This document shows, piece by piece, positions 9,091 through 18,017 of a stretch of 64,000 nucleotides of DNA. This DNA comes from Alteromonadaceae bacterium XY-R5 (GTDB taxonomy: Bacteria > Pseudomonadota > Gammaproteobacteria > Enterobacterales > Alteromonadaceae). Numbering within the stretch: the first letter of the stretch is position 1; every line of letters begins with the position of its first letter. The stretch lies in contig LXWE01000001.1 of assembly GCA_001660395.1 (NCBI GenBank), positions 1,054,001 to 1,118,000 of the forward strand, written 5' to 3'. A program made the translations under genes and the position numbers. The notes beneath the pieces were generated by a model. It was not told where the DNA came from and searched no databases. It worked only from the letters and a program-made list of their open reading frames with translations.

Positions 9091-9768
9091 ATGCATAAGA
9101 TTACCTGCGGACTTTTGCTCACCTTCATTGGCATGCTCAGTGGCTGTGTGTCCGCACCTGACGGCTACGATTACAGCTCATTCAGGCAAGCAGATCCTCA
9201 TTCGATCATCGTATTACCGCCAATCAATCACACGCCAGAAGTCGTTGCGCCTTATAGCGTAATGGCCCAAATAAGCGCTCCAATTGCCGAGTCCGGTTAC
9301 TACGTCTTCCCTGTTGCCGTGGTGGACCAAACCTTTAAAAGCAATGGTATGACGGTGGCGGAGGATGTGCAGTCAGTCCCCATCGCAAAACTGCATGAGA
9401 TCTTTGGTGCAGACGCCGCGCTTTACACCACCATTGAAGAATACGGCACTACCTATGTCGTGATCTCAAGCGATACCGTTGTCACTGTCTCTGCGGCTTT
9501 GGTTGATTTAAGAAGCGGCGCAGTTTTGTGGCAAGGGAAAGCCCGTGCTTCCTCAGCAGAAACCCGCAATAGTAATAGTGGTGGTTTGATTGGAATGTTA
9601 GTAGAAGCCGCAGTAAACCAGATTTTCGAAACCATCAATGATAAAGGCTTTGAGATAGCGGCCATTACCTCAAATCGCCTGCTCTCATCCGAAGGCTATA
9701 ACGGCCTGCTCTATGGCCCCTATTCACCTAAATATGGCCAGCCCGCACCAAGTGAAAAGAAACACTAA
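9091..9768 (+). CDS. DUF799 (GNA1162-like) lipoprotein
   Basis: Third lipoprotein of the operon, 225 residues, with lipobox LSGC near residue 19. The sequence SIIVLPPINHTPEV, followed by SAPIAESGYYVFPVAVVDQTF and FGADAALYTTIEEYG, is characteristic of the DUF799/GNA1162 family, whose Neisseria member is a surface-associated antigen with a fold like the TolB N-terminal domain. With the CsgG-like and DUF4810 proteins it probably makes an envelope complex. The chain ends in a Pro-rich tail. A perfect palindromic terminator lies just after it. Confidence 0.87.
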   Translation: MHKITCGLLLTFIGMLSGCVSAPDGYDYSSFRQADPHSIIVLPPINHTPEVVAPYSVMAQISAPIAESGYYVFPVAVVDQTFKSNGMTVAEDVQSVPIAKLHEIFGADAALYTTIEEYGTTYVVISSDTVVTVSAALVDLRSGAVLWQGKARASSAETRNSNSGGLIGMLVEAAVNQIFETINDKGFEIAAITSNRLLSSEGYNGLLYGPYSPKYGQPAPSEKKH

Positions 9769-9782
9769 CAGTGTAACGTTAG

Positions 9783-9820
9783 GATAAACAAAGCGAACCC
9801 ATGGGTTCGCTTTGTTTATC
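9783..9820. terminator. Perfect 38-bp palindromic bidirectional terminator
   Basis: Bases 9783-9800 are the exact reverse complement of 9803-9820, and the central CCCATGGG is itself symmetric, so all 38 bp form one palindrome. GC-rich inner arms (AGCGAACCC) and T-rich outer arms suit termination in both directions between the converging lipoprotein operon and mddA-like gene. Confidence 0.85.
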
Positions 9821-9857
9821 TGCATACAGCACATCGCAGACAGGGTCATAGAAATCC

Positions 9858-10640
9858 TTAGTAAATGCCGGGTAAAAAAGTGGCGATTTTCTGTTTGTAG
9901 TGACGGTAAGTCTCTCCAAACTGTTTAACTAAATCCCGCTCTTCCAGATACAGGCCGATGGCGATATACAGGGTGAACAACGCCGCTAACACTAAGCGGG
10001 TAACCGACATAGTTGGCACCGACCACAGCAGTATCAGCATGCCTAACATCATAGGGTGGCGGCTGTAGCGGTACATAAATTTATTAGTAAACGCCAGTTG
10101 CGTGTATGGGCGCTGAATAAAGTACAGATAGACCTGACGCAATCCCATCAACTCGAAATGGTTAGTGACAAAAGTCGCCAGCAGCAGGTAGCAAATACCA
10201 AGTAAATACAGGCTGTAAATGCTACACATGGCGACCTGATTTTGTACCTGCCAGATCACTCCGGGCAGAGTTTGCCAAAAGTACATGGCGATGGCAGTCA
10301 CCACACCCGACATCAGCATATAAGTAGCACGTTCTGCCGCTTGTGGGATGAACTGAATTAACCAGTTTTTAAACCAGGCTCTGGCCATAATTGAATGTTG
10401 CAGGCCAAACAGCCCGATCAGACCAATATCCACCAGCAGTGCTAACCATACTGAATCTGACTGCCACTGGCTGAGGCCAACAGGCGCAAATGCGCCTGCC
10501 CCCAGAATCAGCCAGAACAGTCCAAAACACCCCGCCGCGTACCCCATCAGGCCGTATGCAAGTACCGCTATACGCTTGCTCAGGTCGATAGCCTCATCGG
10601 CTACGCTGGCATTCGGGCTAAGTTCATTGATGCTTTTCAT
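9858..10640 (-). CDS. mddA: MddA-like methanethiol S-methyltransferase (membrane)
   Basis: Membrane methyltransferase of the NnrU/isoprenylcysteine-methyltransferase superfamily, 260 residues, with about six hydrophobic segments. Family motifs are clear: GLFGLQHSIMAR, an NHFELMGLRQ loop, YRYSRHPMMLG (the SAM-binding RHP region) and GLYLEERDL near the C-terminus. MddA enzymes methylate methanethiol to dimethyl sulfide with SAM. Start ATG has GAGGAT 7 bases upstream. It lies 29 bp downstream of a class I methyltransferase gene on the same strand, so they probably share a transcript. The family is well matched; the exact thiol substrate is inferred from family knowledge. Confidence 0.8.
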   Translation of the reverse strand: MKSINELSPNASVADEAIDLSKRIAVLAYGLMGYAAGCFGLFWLILGAGAFAPVGLSQWQSDSVWLALLVDIGLIGLFGLQHSIMARAWFKNWLIQFIPQAAERATYMLMSGVVTAIAMYFWQTLPGVIWQVQNQVAMCSIYSLYLLGICYLLLATFVTNHFELMGLRQVYLYFIQRPYTQLAFTNKFMYRYSRHPMMLGMLILLWSVPTMSVTRLVLAALFTLYIAIGLYLEERDLVKQFGETYRHYKQKIATFLPGIY

Positions 10641-10669
10641 GGGCTTATCCTCTTTCGCAGGTGCAGCGG

Positions 10670-11506
10670 CTAGCGCTTTTGCACCACAATTTCCAGATAC
10701 TCAGATGGCACCACAATGCCATTACCCACTGAGCGGTTAAACCGGGCAATCAGTTGATGAATGTCCTGTTCCAGTTCAGCACCTTTACTTTCATCAAGGG
10801 CGGCAAAGGCCTTATGCACCGGGCCATAAAACGTCCGGAACAAATCAATCCAGTGCTGGGCCGAGCGATAGCGGAAATTGAACTCGCGGGTGCGATAGGT
10901 AATTTCAGCAGCATGAGGAGCAAACTGCTCGTTAATAAATTCGCGGGTTCCCCACAGGGCGGGAGACTTCACCCCGGCAGGGGGTGTGATATAACCGCCG
11001 ATCAGTTTGAACAGCTGGCCAATAAAGCCCTCCGGCGTCCAGTTCACCAGACCAATTTTGCCGTTCGGTTTACACACACGGATCAGCTCAGCGGCGCTTT
11101 GACGCTGGTTTGGCGTAAACATCACGCCAAAGGTTGAGACTACATTGTCGTAGCTGTTATCACTAAAGGGCAAGGCTTCGGCATCGGCAAACTGGTAGGC
11201 AATCTGCAGCCCTTCAGCCTCGGCACGTTTTTTTGACTGTTCCAGCCAGGCTTCGACATAGTCGGTAGACGTCACATCGCAAAAGCGACGGGCCGCGGCC
11301 AGGGTGACATTGCCGTTACCGCTGGCGATATCCAGCACGCTTTCACCGGATGCCAGATCCATCGATTCGCAAAGCTGTTCGCCGGTAATTTGCAGGGTAA
11401 CACCAATGCGACCATAGTCGCCTGAGCCCCAGGTAGTGCGTTGTTTCTCTTTTACTGCTGAGTAGTTAATTTCATTGGTCGATTGTGGTTGTGCAACGGA
11501 TAACAT
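10670..11506 (-). CDS. Class I SAM-dependent methyltransferase
   Basis: Soluble methyltransferase of 278 residues with a Rossmann SAM-binding core. Motif I reads VLDIASGNGNVTLAAA (residues about 55-70), followed by an acidic loop (TSTDYVEAWLEQS), motif II FADAEALPFSDNSYD and a motif III region GKIGLVNWTPEGF. It is closest in style to UbiE/Methyltransf_11 enzymes, but its substrate cannot be read. AGGAG precedes the ATG by 7 bases. It is the first gene of a two-gene unit with the MddA-like enzyme, which raises the possibility that it acts in the same sulfur-methylation or thiol-tolerance context; that link is inference. Confidence 0.85.
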   Translation of the reverse strand: MLSVAQPQSTNEINYSAVKEKQRTTWGSGDYGRIGVTLQITGEQLCESMDLASGESVLDIASGNGNVTLAAARRFCDVTSTDYVEAWLEQSKKRAEAEGLQIAYQFADAEALPFSDNSYDNVVSTFGVMFTPNQRQSAAELIRVCKPNGKIGLVNWTPEGFIGQLFKLIGGYITPPAGVKSPALWGTREFINEQFAPHAAEITYRTREFNFRYRSAQHWIDLFRTFYGPVHKAFAALDESKGAELEQDIHQLIARFNRSVGNGIVVPSEYLEIVVQKR

Positions 11507-11707
11507 GGTTCTTCTCCTGAAGTTTGAATGGGTGTGAAACTGGATTGTTTCGACAGGAGCAATGATAGGACCCGACCAAATTCGTCGCTTGAAGATACCT
11601 TGCAGGTTTTGTGGGGATTTTGTGGAGATAGGGATTTAACCCAAACAGGCGCCCGCGACGCCCTGCTTTTTCCATTAAATTTATAAGGTTACGCGTTGTT
11701 TAACTAA

Positions 11708-13327
11708 CTACGCTAACAAGGCATATTGCTGCATTTTGAGCATTTCATCCGGGCGCACAAAGCGTTTTATATCATCGATGCTCAGTTTAGGCCGTATCCG
11801 CCTGGCATCTTCAATGGCGGTAGCCGCCGCTTTCGGCTGATCTGCCTGGGCCAAAGCTACCCCCAGCACCACCCGCGGCAAAAAGATTTTATCGTCAAAG
11901 GCACAGGCATTTTGCGCCACCTCAATGGCCTCATCCACCCGGCCATAACTCAGCAATCCTCTGGCCAGCAAGGCTCCCCAGGCACCAATACGGTTATCCC
12001 GCGGACTGATGCGAATGCCATGATACATATTGGCAAAGCCCTGCTCCTGTCCCACCTGTAACTGTGCCGCGCCAAGTGCAGCCCAGCCCTGAGCATTGCT
12101 GGGATCAAGTTCGATACATCGCTCCAGTAGCTTGATACCGCGAAAATAGTCGCCCATATCGCTAAAGGCACAGCCCACATAGCCAAGCACGTCCGGGTCC
12201 TGACTATCCAGTGCAATCGCTCTTTCGCCTGCGGCAAGGGCTTCTTCATGCCAGCCATCATGGTTGACCAGCCCGACTAAATGGCCAATGGCCAGCGTAA
12301 GTGCCAGATAAGCATGGGCAAAGGCCAGTTCAGGATCTTTACTGATGGCCTGACGCAACAGCTCGGCACATTCCTGAAAACTCTCTTCGCTCCAGCCTTT
12401 TAACCCAAGTACCGCATGGCCCTGACGATATAACTCCCAGGCGGCCAAATCCACCTGGCGGCGCTTACGCAGCGAGGCAAATTCTACCCGATTAATTTCC
12501 GGTTCAATGGCGCTGGTAATGTTTAAGGTGATCTCTTCCAGTTGTTCCGTCAGGCTTTGCACCGGCATGTTTTTGCGAATTCCCCACAGCACCCGCTCGT
12601 TCTGGGTTTCCACCAGTTGTACCGACAAAATCGCCTGATTTCCCAGGCTACGTACCGAACCATCGACCACATACTGTGCCCCCAACTCCTGGGCAATGGT
12701 TGTCAGGCTGGCCTGTTGAGTGCGGTAGTAAGCACCAGTATTGCGTGAGGTGACCAAAAAGCCCGGCGTGCGGGCCAGGTGCATGTTGATCTCTTCGTAC
12801 AGGGTTTCGCCGAAAAACGCCATCAGATCAGCCCCCGAGGTTTGAAACGGCAGTACGGCAATCACAATACGTTTGTCCGGGGCAAGATTGCGGATAGGAA
12901 ACAGACAGGCATTACCGCTTTCTTCGCTGCCCGCCAGCACACTCTGGCGCAGCATTTCATCTACCTGCACAGCCTCACCCTTGGCATCTGTGCCAACCGT
13001 TACATCAGTAACCGGAGCAAGCTCACTGGCCGACGACACAAAGCGCACACCGCGCCGGTTAATGGTGGCGATGTACTTTTGAGTTTTGCCGCCGTCTCCC
13101 AGAGCCTTACGTGCGGCTTTAATACAGCTGCTGAGAGTCGAGTCGCTGATCACTTTTCCCGCCCACAGGGTATCCATTAACTCGGTTTTGCTGATAATGC
13201 GATCGCGGTGCTGAAGCAGATAAGCGAGTAAGTTAAACACCTGCGGCTCAATGGCCTGAGGTTCACCATGGCTGAGTAACTGAAAATTCGCCGTATCCAG
13301 TTCAAAGTGATCAAAACAGAAATTCAT
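11708..13327 (-). CDS. Winged-helix (OmpR/CadC-type) regulator with TPR domain
   Basis: Transcriptional regulator of 539 residues. The N-terminal 100 residues are an OmpR/PhoB-type winged helix (EPQVFNLLAYLLQHRDRIIS, LSSCIKAARKALGDG, TINRRGVRFV). A TolB-like alpha/beta segment follows (VLPFQTSG, QYVVDGSVRSLGNQAILSVQL), and the C-terminal half is tetratricopeptide-like repeats (AFAHAYLALTLAIG, DVLGYVGCAFSDMGDYFRG, QGWAALGAAQLQVGQ). No membrane segment is evident, unlike CadC or ToxR. ATG 13327 is preferred to an earlier in-frame start because the winged-helix domain begins right there (NFCFDHFELD). It lies upstream of the methyltransferase pair on the same strand but about 200 bp away; targets unknown. 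Confidence 0.85.
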   Translation of the reverse strand: MNFCFDHFELDTANFQLLSHGEPQAIEPQVFNLLAYLLQHRDRIISKTELMDTLWAGKVISDSTLSSCIKAARKALGDGGKTQKYIATINRRGVRFVSSASELAPVTDVTVGTDAKGEAVQVDEMLRQSVLAGSEESGNACLFPIRNLAPDKRIVIAVLPFQTSGADLMAFFGETLYEEINMHLARTPGFLVTSRNTGAYYRTQQASLTTIAQELGAQYVVDGSVRSLGNQAILSVQLVETQNERVLWGIRKNMPVQSLTEQLEEITLNITSAIEPEINRVEFASLRKRRQVDLAAWELYRQGHAVLGLKGWSEESFQECAELLRQAISKDPELAFAHAYLALTLAIGHLVGLVNHDGWHEEALAAGERAIALDSQDPDVLGYVGCAFSDMGDYFRGIKLLERCIELDPSNAQGWAALGAAQLQVGQEQGFANMYHGIRISPRDNRIGAWGALLARGLLSYGRVDEAIEVAQNACAFDDKIFLPRVVLGVALAQADQPKAAATAIEDARRIRPKLSIDDIKRFVRPDEMLKMQQYALLA

Positions 13328-13466
13328 AACAATCCATCGTTGCAACGTAGTTACATAGAGCAAAGCCTAAAGATGGCGGATTGTCGACTCGAAATAGGAG
13401 AGCTAGGTACTCCTAAGAGGTGTGAGAGTTTAATCTGATTGCATTAAACCAAGCCCAAGGGCAGGC

Positions 13467-13483
13467 CGCTGCAACTTGCAGCG
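13467..13483 (-). terminator. Short hairpin after the phosphatase gene
   Basis: CGCTGCAA and TTGCAGCG form a perfect 8-bp inverted repeat around one central base, 17 bp after the phosphatase stop on the minus strand. There is no T tract, so its role as a terminator is uncertain. Confidence 0.35.
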
Positions 13484-13500
13484 ACCACTTTCGGCTCGAC

Positions 13501-14400
13501 TTAACCTTGCTGTAAATACAACGATTTAAGTTTGGTGATGGCTTCCGGTGTCAGACCCACTTCCTGTTGCAGAAAGTGCTGTACCGAACCGTAGTCTTTT
13601 TCTATGCGCTGAAACACCAACGCCAGCAAAGGATAACCACTTTCCGTGAACAATGGCTTCACCACATCAGACTGCTGGCCTTTAGTAAAATGCAGCATGA
13701 TTTTGGCGAAATCATTGTTAGCGGATTCAGCCTGTAAATCTACATTTCCCAGTTCATTTTTCGGGTTACGATATTCGGTTGTCAGCACATAATCCTGATA
13801 AATCTGGGCCCGGGGCACACCTAACACGTCCAGCATCAACGCCGATGTTATGCCGGTGCGATCCGACCCTGCCGAGCAGTGCACCACCATGGGTGCTTTG
13901 CCCTGCAGTGCAAACTCAAAGTAGGCTTTAAGCTGAGGTTTTATCGAATACGCCAGGCCCGCGTAGGACTCCTCTAAGTTGTAACTGGCTAACTTAGACA
14001 TGTCACCCATCATGCTTTTAAACGAATAATCGTAGGCGTAATACTGAATATCGGTGCCCTGTACCCAGGAGTCAGGAAACAAGTCCCGCTCTTCGTTGGT
14101 ACGCAAATCGACCACAGTGGCAAAATCGAACCCGGCTAAATAGGCCTGATCTTTTGGGGTCAGGCTCGACATTGCAGCCGAGCGGAATAACAGTCCTTTT
14201 TTCACCTGCTGACCATCCGCGGTAAAATAACCGCCTAAATCACGAAAGTTAGAGCCGCCTTCCAGAGGCAATACTCGCGCATAACTTGCGCCAACATCAT
14301 GGCTTGCCTGTACCGCCAGGGCCTCGTCGATTGTTGCAAACGCATGACTGGAAAATGCCAACGCCAGGGTCAACGCCAGTCTGGATTTCTGCTTGAACAT
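13501..14400 (-). CDS. Exported tyrosine-protein phosphatase
   Basis: Phosphatase of the Y_phosphatase3 (PTP-like, TbpA/LipA) family, 299 residues. It has a signal peptide (basic FKQKSR, then LALTLALAFSSHAFA). The P-loop is HCSAGSDRTG with catalytic Cys175 and the CX5R Arg; the family motif NFRDLGGY occurs early. It should dephosphorylate phosphotyrosine or phosphoinositide-like substrates in the periplasm or outside. I chose ATG 14400 because GGAG lies 9 bases upstream and the signal peptide begins there; an upstream in-frame start would add a non-signal-like leader. Single-gene unit facing away from the GH43 gene. Confidence 0.88.
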   Translation of the reverse strand: MFKQKSRLALTLALAFSSHAFATIDEALAVQASHDVGASYARVLPLEGGSNFRDLGGYFTADGQQVKKGLLFRSAAMSSLTPKDQAYLAGFDFATVVDLRTNEERDLFPDSWVQGTDIQYYAYDYSFKSMMGDMSKLASYNLEESYAGLAYSIKPQLKAYFEFALQGKAPMVVHCSAGSDRTGITSALMLDVLGVPRAQIYQDYVLTTEYRNPKNELGNVDLQAESANNDFAKIMLHFTKGQQSDVVKPLFTESGYPLLALVFQRIEKDYGSVQHFLQQEVGLTPEAITKLKSLYLQQG

Positions 14401-14891
14401 AATTGAGATACTCCACTCTCTGAATGAATACATCGCATTACCCCCAAAATGAATGAGATCGCTTGGGGTAACGCTGCAATGAGGGGAAATCTAATCTCGA
14501 ACCATGACGGAAATGTTGCAGTCTGGCACACACCTGTGCACAGGGATATTTATTAAATTAACCTTAATAAAACCAATAAATTAGATACTAACCAAGAGGT
14601 TTTAGAGATATCTATTTTTCAAGATAAAGTGAAAACTTCGCTCATACACAAAGCCATATTTCGCTGCGCCCTACTTCAATGACAGATCCATCAGCAGAAA
14701 TCTTGCTATTACGCATTTGCGAATAAATGGTAAAAAAAATGTAAAAACATATTAGTATTTTTGTATTATGAAACTACAATAGCCAGGCATTAACAAAGCG
14801 AGTCAATGTCAGCTGCTTGAGTGAACTGCTCTGTGGGAACAGCTTTATTGGCTCTCACAACATTAACACTCAAACCAAAAGGACATACTCC
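14401..14891. other. AT-rich divergent promoter region
   Basis: About 490 bp between the phosphatase and the GH43 gene, which diverge. It must carry both promoters. The stretch 14560-14780 is very AT-rich with several TATAAT-like possibilities, none of which I could single out. An inverted repeat near the phosphatase start is listed separately. Confidence 0.6.
14438..14471. promoter_or_regulatory. Inverted repeat upstream of the phosphatase (possible operator)
   Basis: TTACCCCCAA (14438-14447) and TTGGGGTAA (14463-14471) are inverted copies apart from one extra C, spaced by 15 bp. It lies 38-71 bp before the phosphatase ATG, a plausible place for a repressor site. Confidence 0.35.
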
Positions 14892-16349
14892 ATGCTGCAC
14901 AAACTCAAGCATCTGCTCTGTATACTCAGCATCCTCACTGCCGGTGCGGCCAACGCTGCCGTTACCCTCTCTGGCACCACAGATATTCACGACCCCTCAA
15001 CCATCATGCGTGAAGATGGCGTGTACTGGACCTTCGGCACAGGTGGCGGCAACGCTACCTTGCCCATTAACGCCCTTTACTCTACCGATATGGTGAACTG
15101 GACCCGTGGCACCTCACCTATCGCTGCCGGTACGTACCCCAGCTGGATAGACGAAAAAGTACCGGGCTTTGACGGTAATTTCTGGGCACCCGATGTAATT
15201 GAAATGGAGGGTAAATATTATCTGTATTACTCGGCGTTCTCAGACAGTGACGGCATGCATTCTGCCATTGGTGTAATGGTGACAGATTCCCTCAACAACC
15301 CCGACTGGGAAGATTTGGGTATGGTGGTATCCACTGTGGATGAGGATTATTCCTCTGCCGGTTTTGCCGTAAACACCATTGATGCAGGTTTGTATCGCGA
15401 TACTGCTGGCAATGTGTGGATGGTATATGGCTCACACTACGCAGGAATCTACATTCGCCAGATTAACCCGGATACTGGCTTACTGTTAAATAGCACCCGT
15501 TACGAAGCAGTCGGTAATGGCGGCGACTGGCACGAATTTGAAGCCGCGCAGGTGCAATACTTAGATGGCTACTATTACATGTACGCCAATTTGGCCGATT
15601 GTTGTCTGGGCAGCGACAGCACCTACTACATTGTCATGGGTCGCTCGACCTCTCCCACCGGGCCATTTTTAGATAAAAACGGCGTTGATATGTGGAACTA
15701 CGGCGGCACAACAGTGCTGGCCACCGATGGTGATTATATTGGCCCGGGCCACTTCGGCTATTTGCGCTATGGCGATCAGGATCTGGCCACCATTCACTAC
15801 TACGATGGCACTACCTCCACTGGCTGGCCTGCGCGACTGGATGTATTAGACATTGAATTTGGCTCCGACGGCTGGCCCTACTTTACACGCGATTTCAGCT
15901 TAGGCACAGATACCCGCCTGAGCGACGGCCGCGTAGTGATCACTTCAGTGTTAAGCGGCAAAGCGCTCGAAGTTGCCGATGCTGGCACCGCAGATGGTGA
16001 CAATATTATTCAGTGGACTTACTGGGGCGGCACCAATCAGCAGTGGGATATTGTGCATATCGGCGGTGGCTATTACGCCATGACCAACGCCAACAGCGGT
16101 AAATCTATCGATGTGTATAACTGGAGCACGAGCGATGGTGGCGAAATCAGACAATGGGCATTCTGGGGCGGTGCAGGCCAGCGCTGGTTACTCCAATATG
16201 CAGGTAGCGGCAGCTATGCCATCAAAAGTTACTGGAGTGGCCTGGCCCTCGACGTTTACAACATGAGTACCGACGATGGAGCCGATATCGTGCAATGGAC
16301 CTACTGGGGCGGCAGCGGCCAGCTCTGGACCATTAGCTACGTAGATTAA
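14892..16349 (+). CDS. GH43 arabinan endo-1,5-alpha-L-arabinosidase with C-terminal ricin-type beta-trefoil
   Basis: Secreted polysaccharide hydrolase of 485 residues. The signal peptide ends GAANA near residue 22. The five-bladed propeller of GH43 follows, with the catalytic base in DIHDPS (Asp34), a WAPDV blade motif, and a likely acid Glu217 in HEFEAAQV. From about residue 350 there is a beta-trefoil carbohydrate-binding module (CBM13/RICIN) with three QW-type repeats (IIQWTYWGGTNQQW, IRQWAFWGGAGQRW, IVQWTYWGGSGQLW). It should cut arabinan or a related pentosan outside the cell. ATG 14892 has AAGGA 8 bases upstream and starts the signal peptide; an earlier TTG is not supported. A DUF285 lipoprotein gene follows 84 bp downstream. 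Confidence 0.9.
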   Translation: MLHKLKHLLCILSILTAGAANAAVTLSGTTDIHDPSTIMREDGVYWTFGTGGGNATLPINALYSTDMVNWTRGTSPIAAGTYPSWIDEKVPGFDGNFWAPDVIEMEGKYYLYYSAFSDSDGMHSAIGVMVTDSLNNPDWEDLGMVVSTVDEDYSSAGFAVNTIDAGLYRDTAGNVWMVYGSHYAGIYIRQINPDTGLLLNSTRYEAVGNGGDWHEFEAAQVQYLDGYYYMYANLADCCLGSDSTYYIVMGRSTSPTGPFLDKNGVDMWNYGGTTVLATDGDYIGPGHFGYLRYGDQDLATIHYYDGTTSTGWPARLDVLDIEFGSDGWPYFTRDFSLGTDTRLSDGRVVITSVLSGKALEVADAGTADGDNIIQWTYWGGTNQQWDIVHIGGGYYAMTNANSGKSIDVYNWSTSDGGEIRQWAFWGGAGQRWLLQYAGSGSYAIKSYWSGLALDVYNMSTDDGADIVQWTYWGGSGQLWTISYVD

Positions 16350-16369
16350 ACGTTAAAAAACACACTAAA

Positions 16370-16408
16370 GGGGCCAGGCTCTCGGCGAAACGCTAACGCT
16401 TCGGCCCC
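16370..16408 (+). terminator. Hairpin between the GH43 and DUF285 genes
   Basis: Outer arms GGGGCC/GGCCCC enclose an inner near-palindrome around CGAAACGCTAACGCTTCG. No T tract follows. It could be a partial terminator or an RNA-stabilising hairpin that sets the ratio of the two products. Confidence 0.4.
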
Positions 16409-16433
16409 GCTGACTAAAAAAAGGAATTTGTTG

Positions 16434-18017
16434 ATGTTTCATCCTTCCCGCGCGTTTATATTCACCGTCACATTACTTGGTTTAACCGCATGTGGGTCAG
16501 GCTCTGATAGTCCTGCGGATTTTACCGCCCCGGTGATCAGTTTAAATGGCGATAGCCATATTCGCGTTGCTCAGGGAAATCGATACATTGAACCCGGTGC
16601 AACTGCGGTGGATGACACCGATGGCAATATCAGCGTCATTATCAGCGGCCAGATAGACACTTCAATCCGCGGTGAATACACACTCACCTATCAAGCTACC
16701 GATGCAGCAGGTAACAGCGCCAGTGTCAGCCGCACCATCTTGGTAGACGCCTTTAAGCCGTTTATTACTACCTGGAAGACCAATGGTTATGGTGCCAGCG
16801 ATACCAATCAAGTTCGCATTGGTACCGCAGAGGGCGACTATGATTACAGCATTGAATGGGGCGATGGCAGCAGCGATACCCATGTAAATGGCGACATTAC
16901 CCATACCTATGCCAGTACTGGCGTTTATAGCGTTTCCATATCCGGTACCTTTGCGCAGCTTTACTTTGTGACTGGACTGGTACCAAACGCCGAAGGAGTT
17001 TATGTACCTGGCTCAGACTATGGCAAGCTACAAACCGTGGAACAATGGGGTGATGTGCAATGGCAGTCAATGGAATACGCCTTTGCCGGCGTGTACAACC
17101 TGACAATCAATGCCACCGATGTGCCCGACTTAACCTCGGTAAAAAGTATTAGTCATGTCTTTGATAACGCTCAATTCTTTACCGGCGATCTCAGCCACTG
17201 GGACGTATCCAATGTTACCGATATGAGCTGGGCCTTTTGCAAAACCTACGATTTCACCAGTGATTTGAGCCTGTGGGATGTCAGTAATGTTACCGATATG
17301 TCAGCCATGTTTACGGAGGCTTTTTCATTTAATAGTGATCTGAGCAACTGGGATGTGTCTAACGTCACGCTGATGTCTGGCCTGTTTTCATCCGCAATTG
17401 AGTTTACCAGCGATCTCAGCCAGTGGGATGTCTCTAACGTGACCGAAATGAACGCGATGTTTTCATCGACAAGTCAATTTGAAAGCGATTTGAGCGAATG
17501 GGATGTTTCAAACGTCACGATGATGGAAATGATGTTTGGTGGCGCATCATCATTTAACGCCGATCTTAGTCGCTGGAATGTCGCAAATGTCACCAGCATG
17601 AGACTCATGTTTGCCAATGCACGTATTTTCAACTCAGATATCAGCCAGTGGGACGTATCCAATGTGACCAATACGCAAGACATGTTCAGTAATGCAAAGG
17701 AATTTAGTGGCGATCTCAGCAGTTGGGATGTATCACAGGTAACCAACATGAGAGACATGTTTAGTCAGGCCACACACTTTAACGGCAATATCAGCAATTG
17801 GGATGTCTCTAACGTGACCGATATGGAGAATATGTTTAATGGCGTTACTATCCCCACTGATACCTATGATGCCATCCTCAATACCTGGAGCGGATTGGTC
17901 CTGCAGCCAGATGTGATTTTCGATGCAGGCGATAGCCACTACTCTTCCAATGGCAGAGCCGCCCGACAATCCATCATCACCCACTTTAGCTGGACGATTG
18001 AAGACGAAGGCATATAG
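16434..18017 (+). CDS. Lipoprotein with DUF5011-like domain and nine BspA/DUF285 repeats
   Basis: Predicted surface lipoprotein of 527 residues. A signal peptide ends in the lipobox LTAC. It is followed by an Ig-like DUF5011 domain (about 30-105; EPGATAVDDTDGNIS, YQATDAAGNSAS), a PKD-like stretch (IEWGDGSSDTH) and then nine 25-residue repeats of the type DLSxWDVSNVTxMxxMF (about residues 251-475). These repeats belong to the BspA-type leucine-rich family (DUF285), linked to adhesion in other bacteria. AAGGA lies 8 bases before ATG 16434, which I prefer to an upstream TTG. Position behind the GH43 enzyme suggests substrate or surface attachment; that is inference. Confidence 0.85.
   Translation: MFHPSRAFIFTVTLLGLTACGSGSDSPADFTAPVISLNGDSHIRVAQGNRYIEPGATAVDDTDGNISVIISGQIDTSIRGEYTLTYQATDAAGNSASVSRTILVDAFKPFITTWKTNGYGASDTNQVRIGTAEGDYDYSIEWGDGSSDTHVNGDITHTYASTGVYSVSISGTFAQLYFVTGLVPNAEGVYVPGSDYGKLQTVEQWGDVQWQSMEYAFAGVYNLTINATDVPDLTSVKSISHVFDNAQFFTGDLSHWDVSNVTDMSWAFCKTYDFTSDLSLWDVSNVTDMSAMFTEAFSFNSDLSNWDVSNVTLMSGLFSSAIEFTSDLSQWDVSNVTEMNAMFSSTSQFESDLSEWDVSNVTMMEMMFGGASSFNADLSRWNVANVTSMRLMFANARIFNSDISQWDVSNVTNTQDMFSNAKEFSGDLSSWDVSQVTNMRDMFSQATHFNGNISNWDVSNVTDMENMFNGVTIPTDTYDAILNTWSGLVLQPDVIFDAGDSHYSSNGRAARQSIITHFSWTIEDEGI
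17184..17858 (+). repeat. Nine 75-bp in-frame tandem repeats (DUF285)
   Basis: The coding repeat of 25 codons occurs nine times without insertions. The core WDVSNVT is kept in seven units and varies to WNVANVT and WDVSQVT in the other two. DNA copies have diverged at third positions, so the array is old rather than a fresh expansion. Confidence 0.9.

Noticed and set aside
17184-17858. Regular 75-bp repeats that might be a CRISPR or satellite array
   Set aside because: The repeats are in frame, abut without spacers and encode the DUF285 motif.
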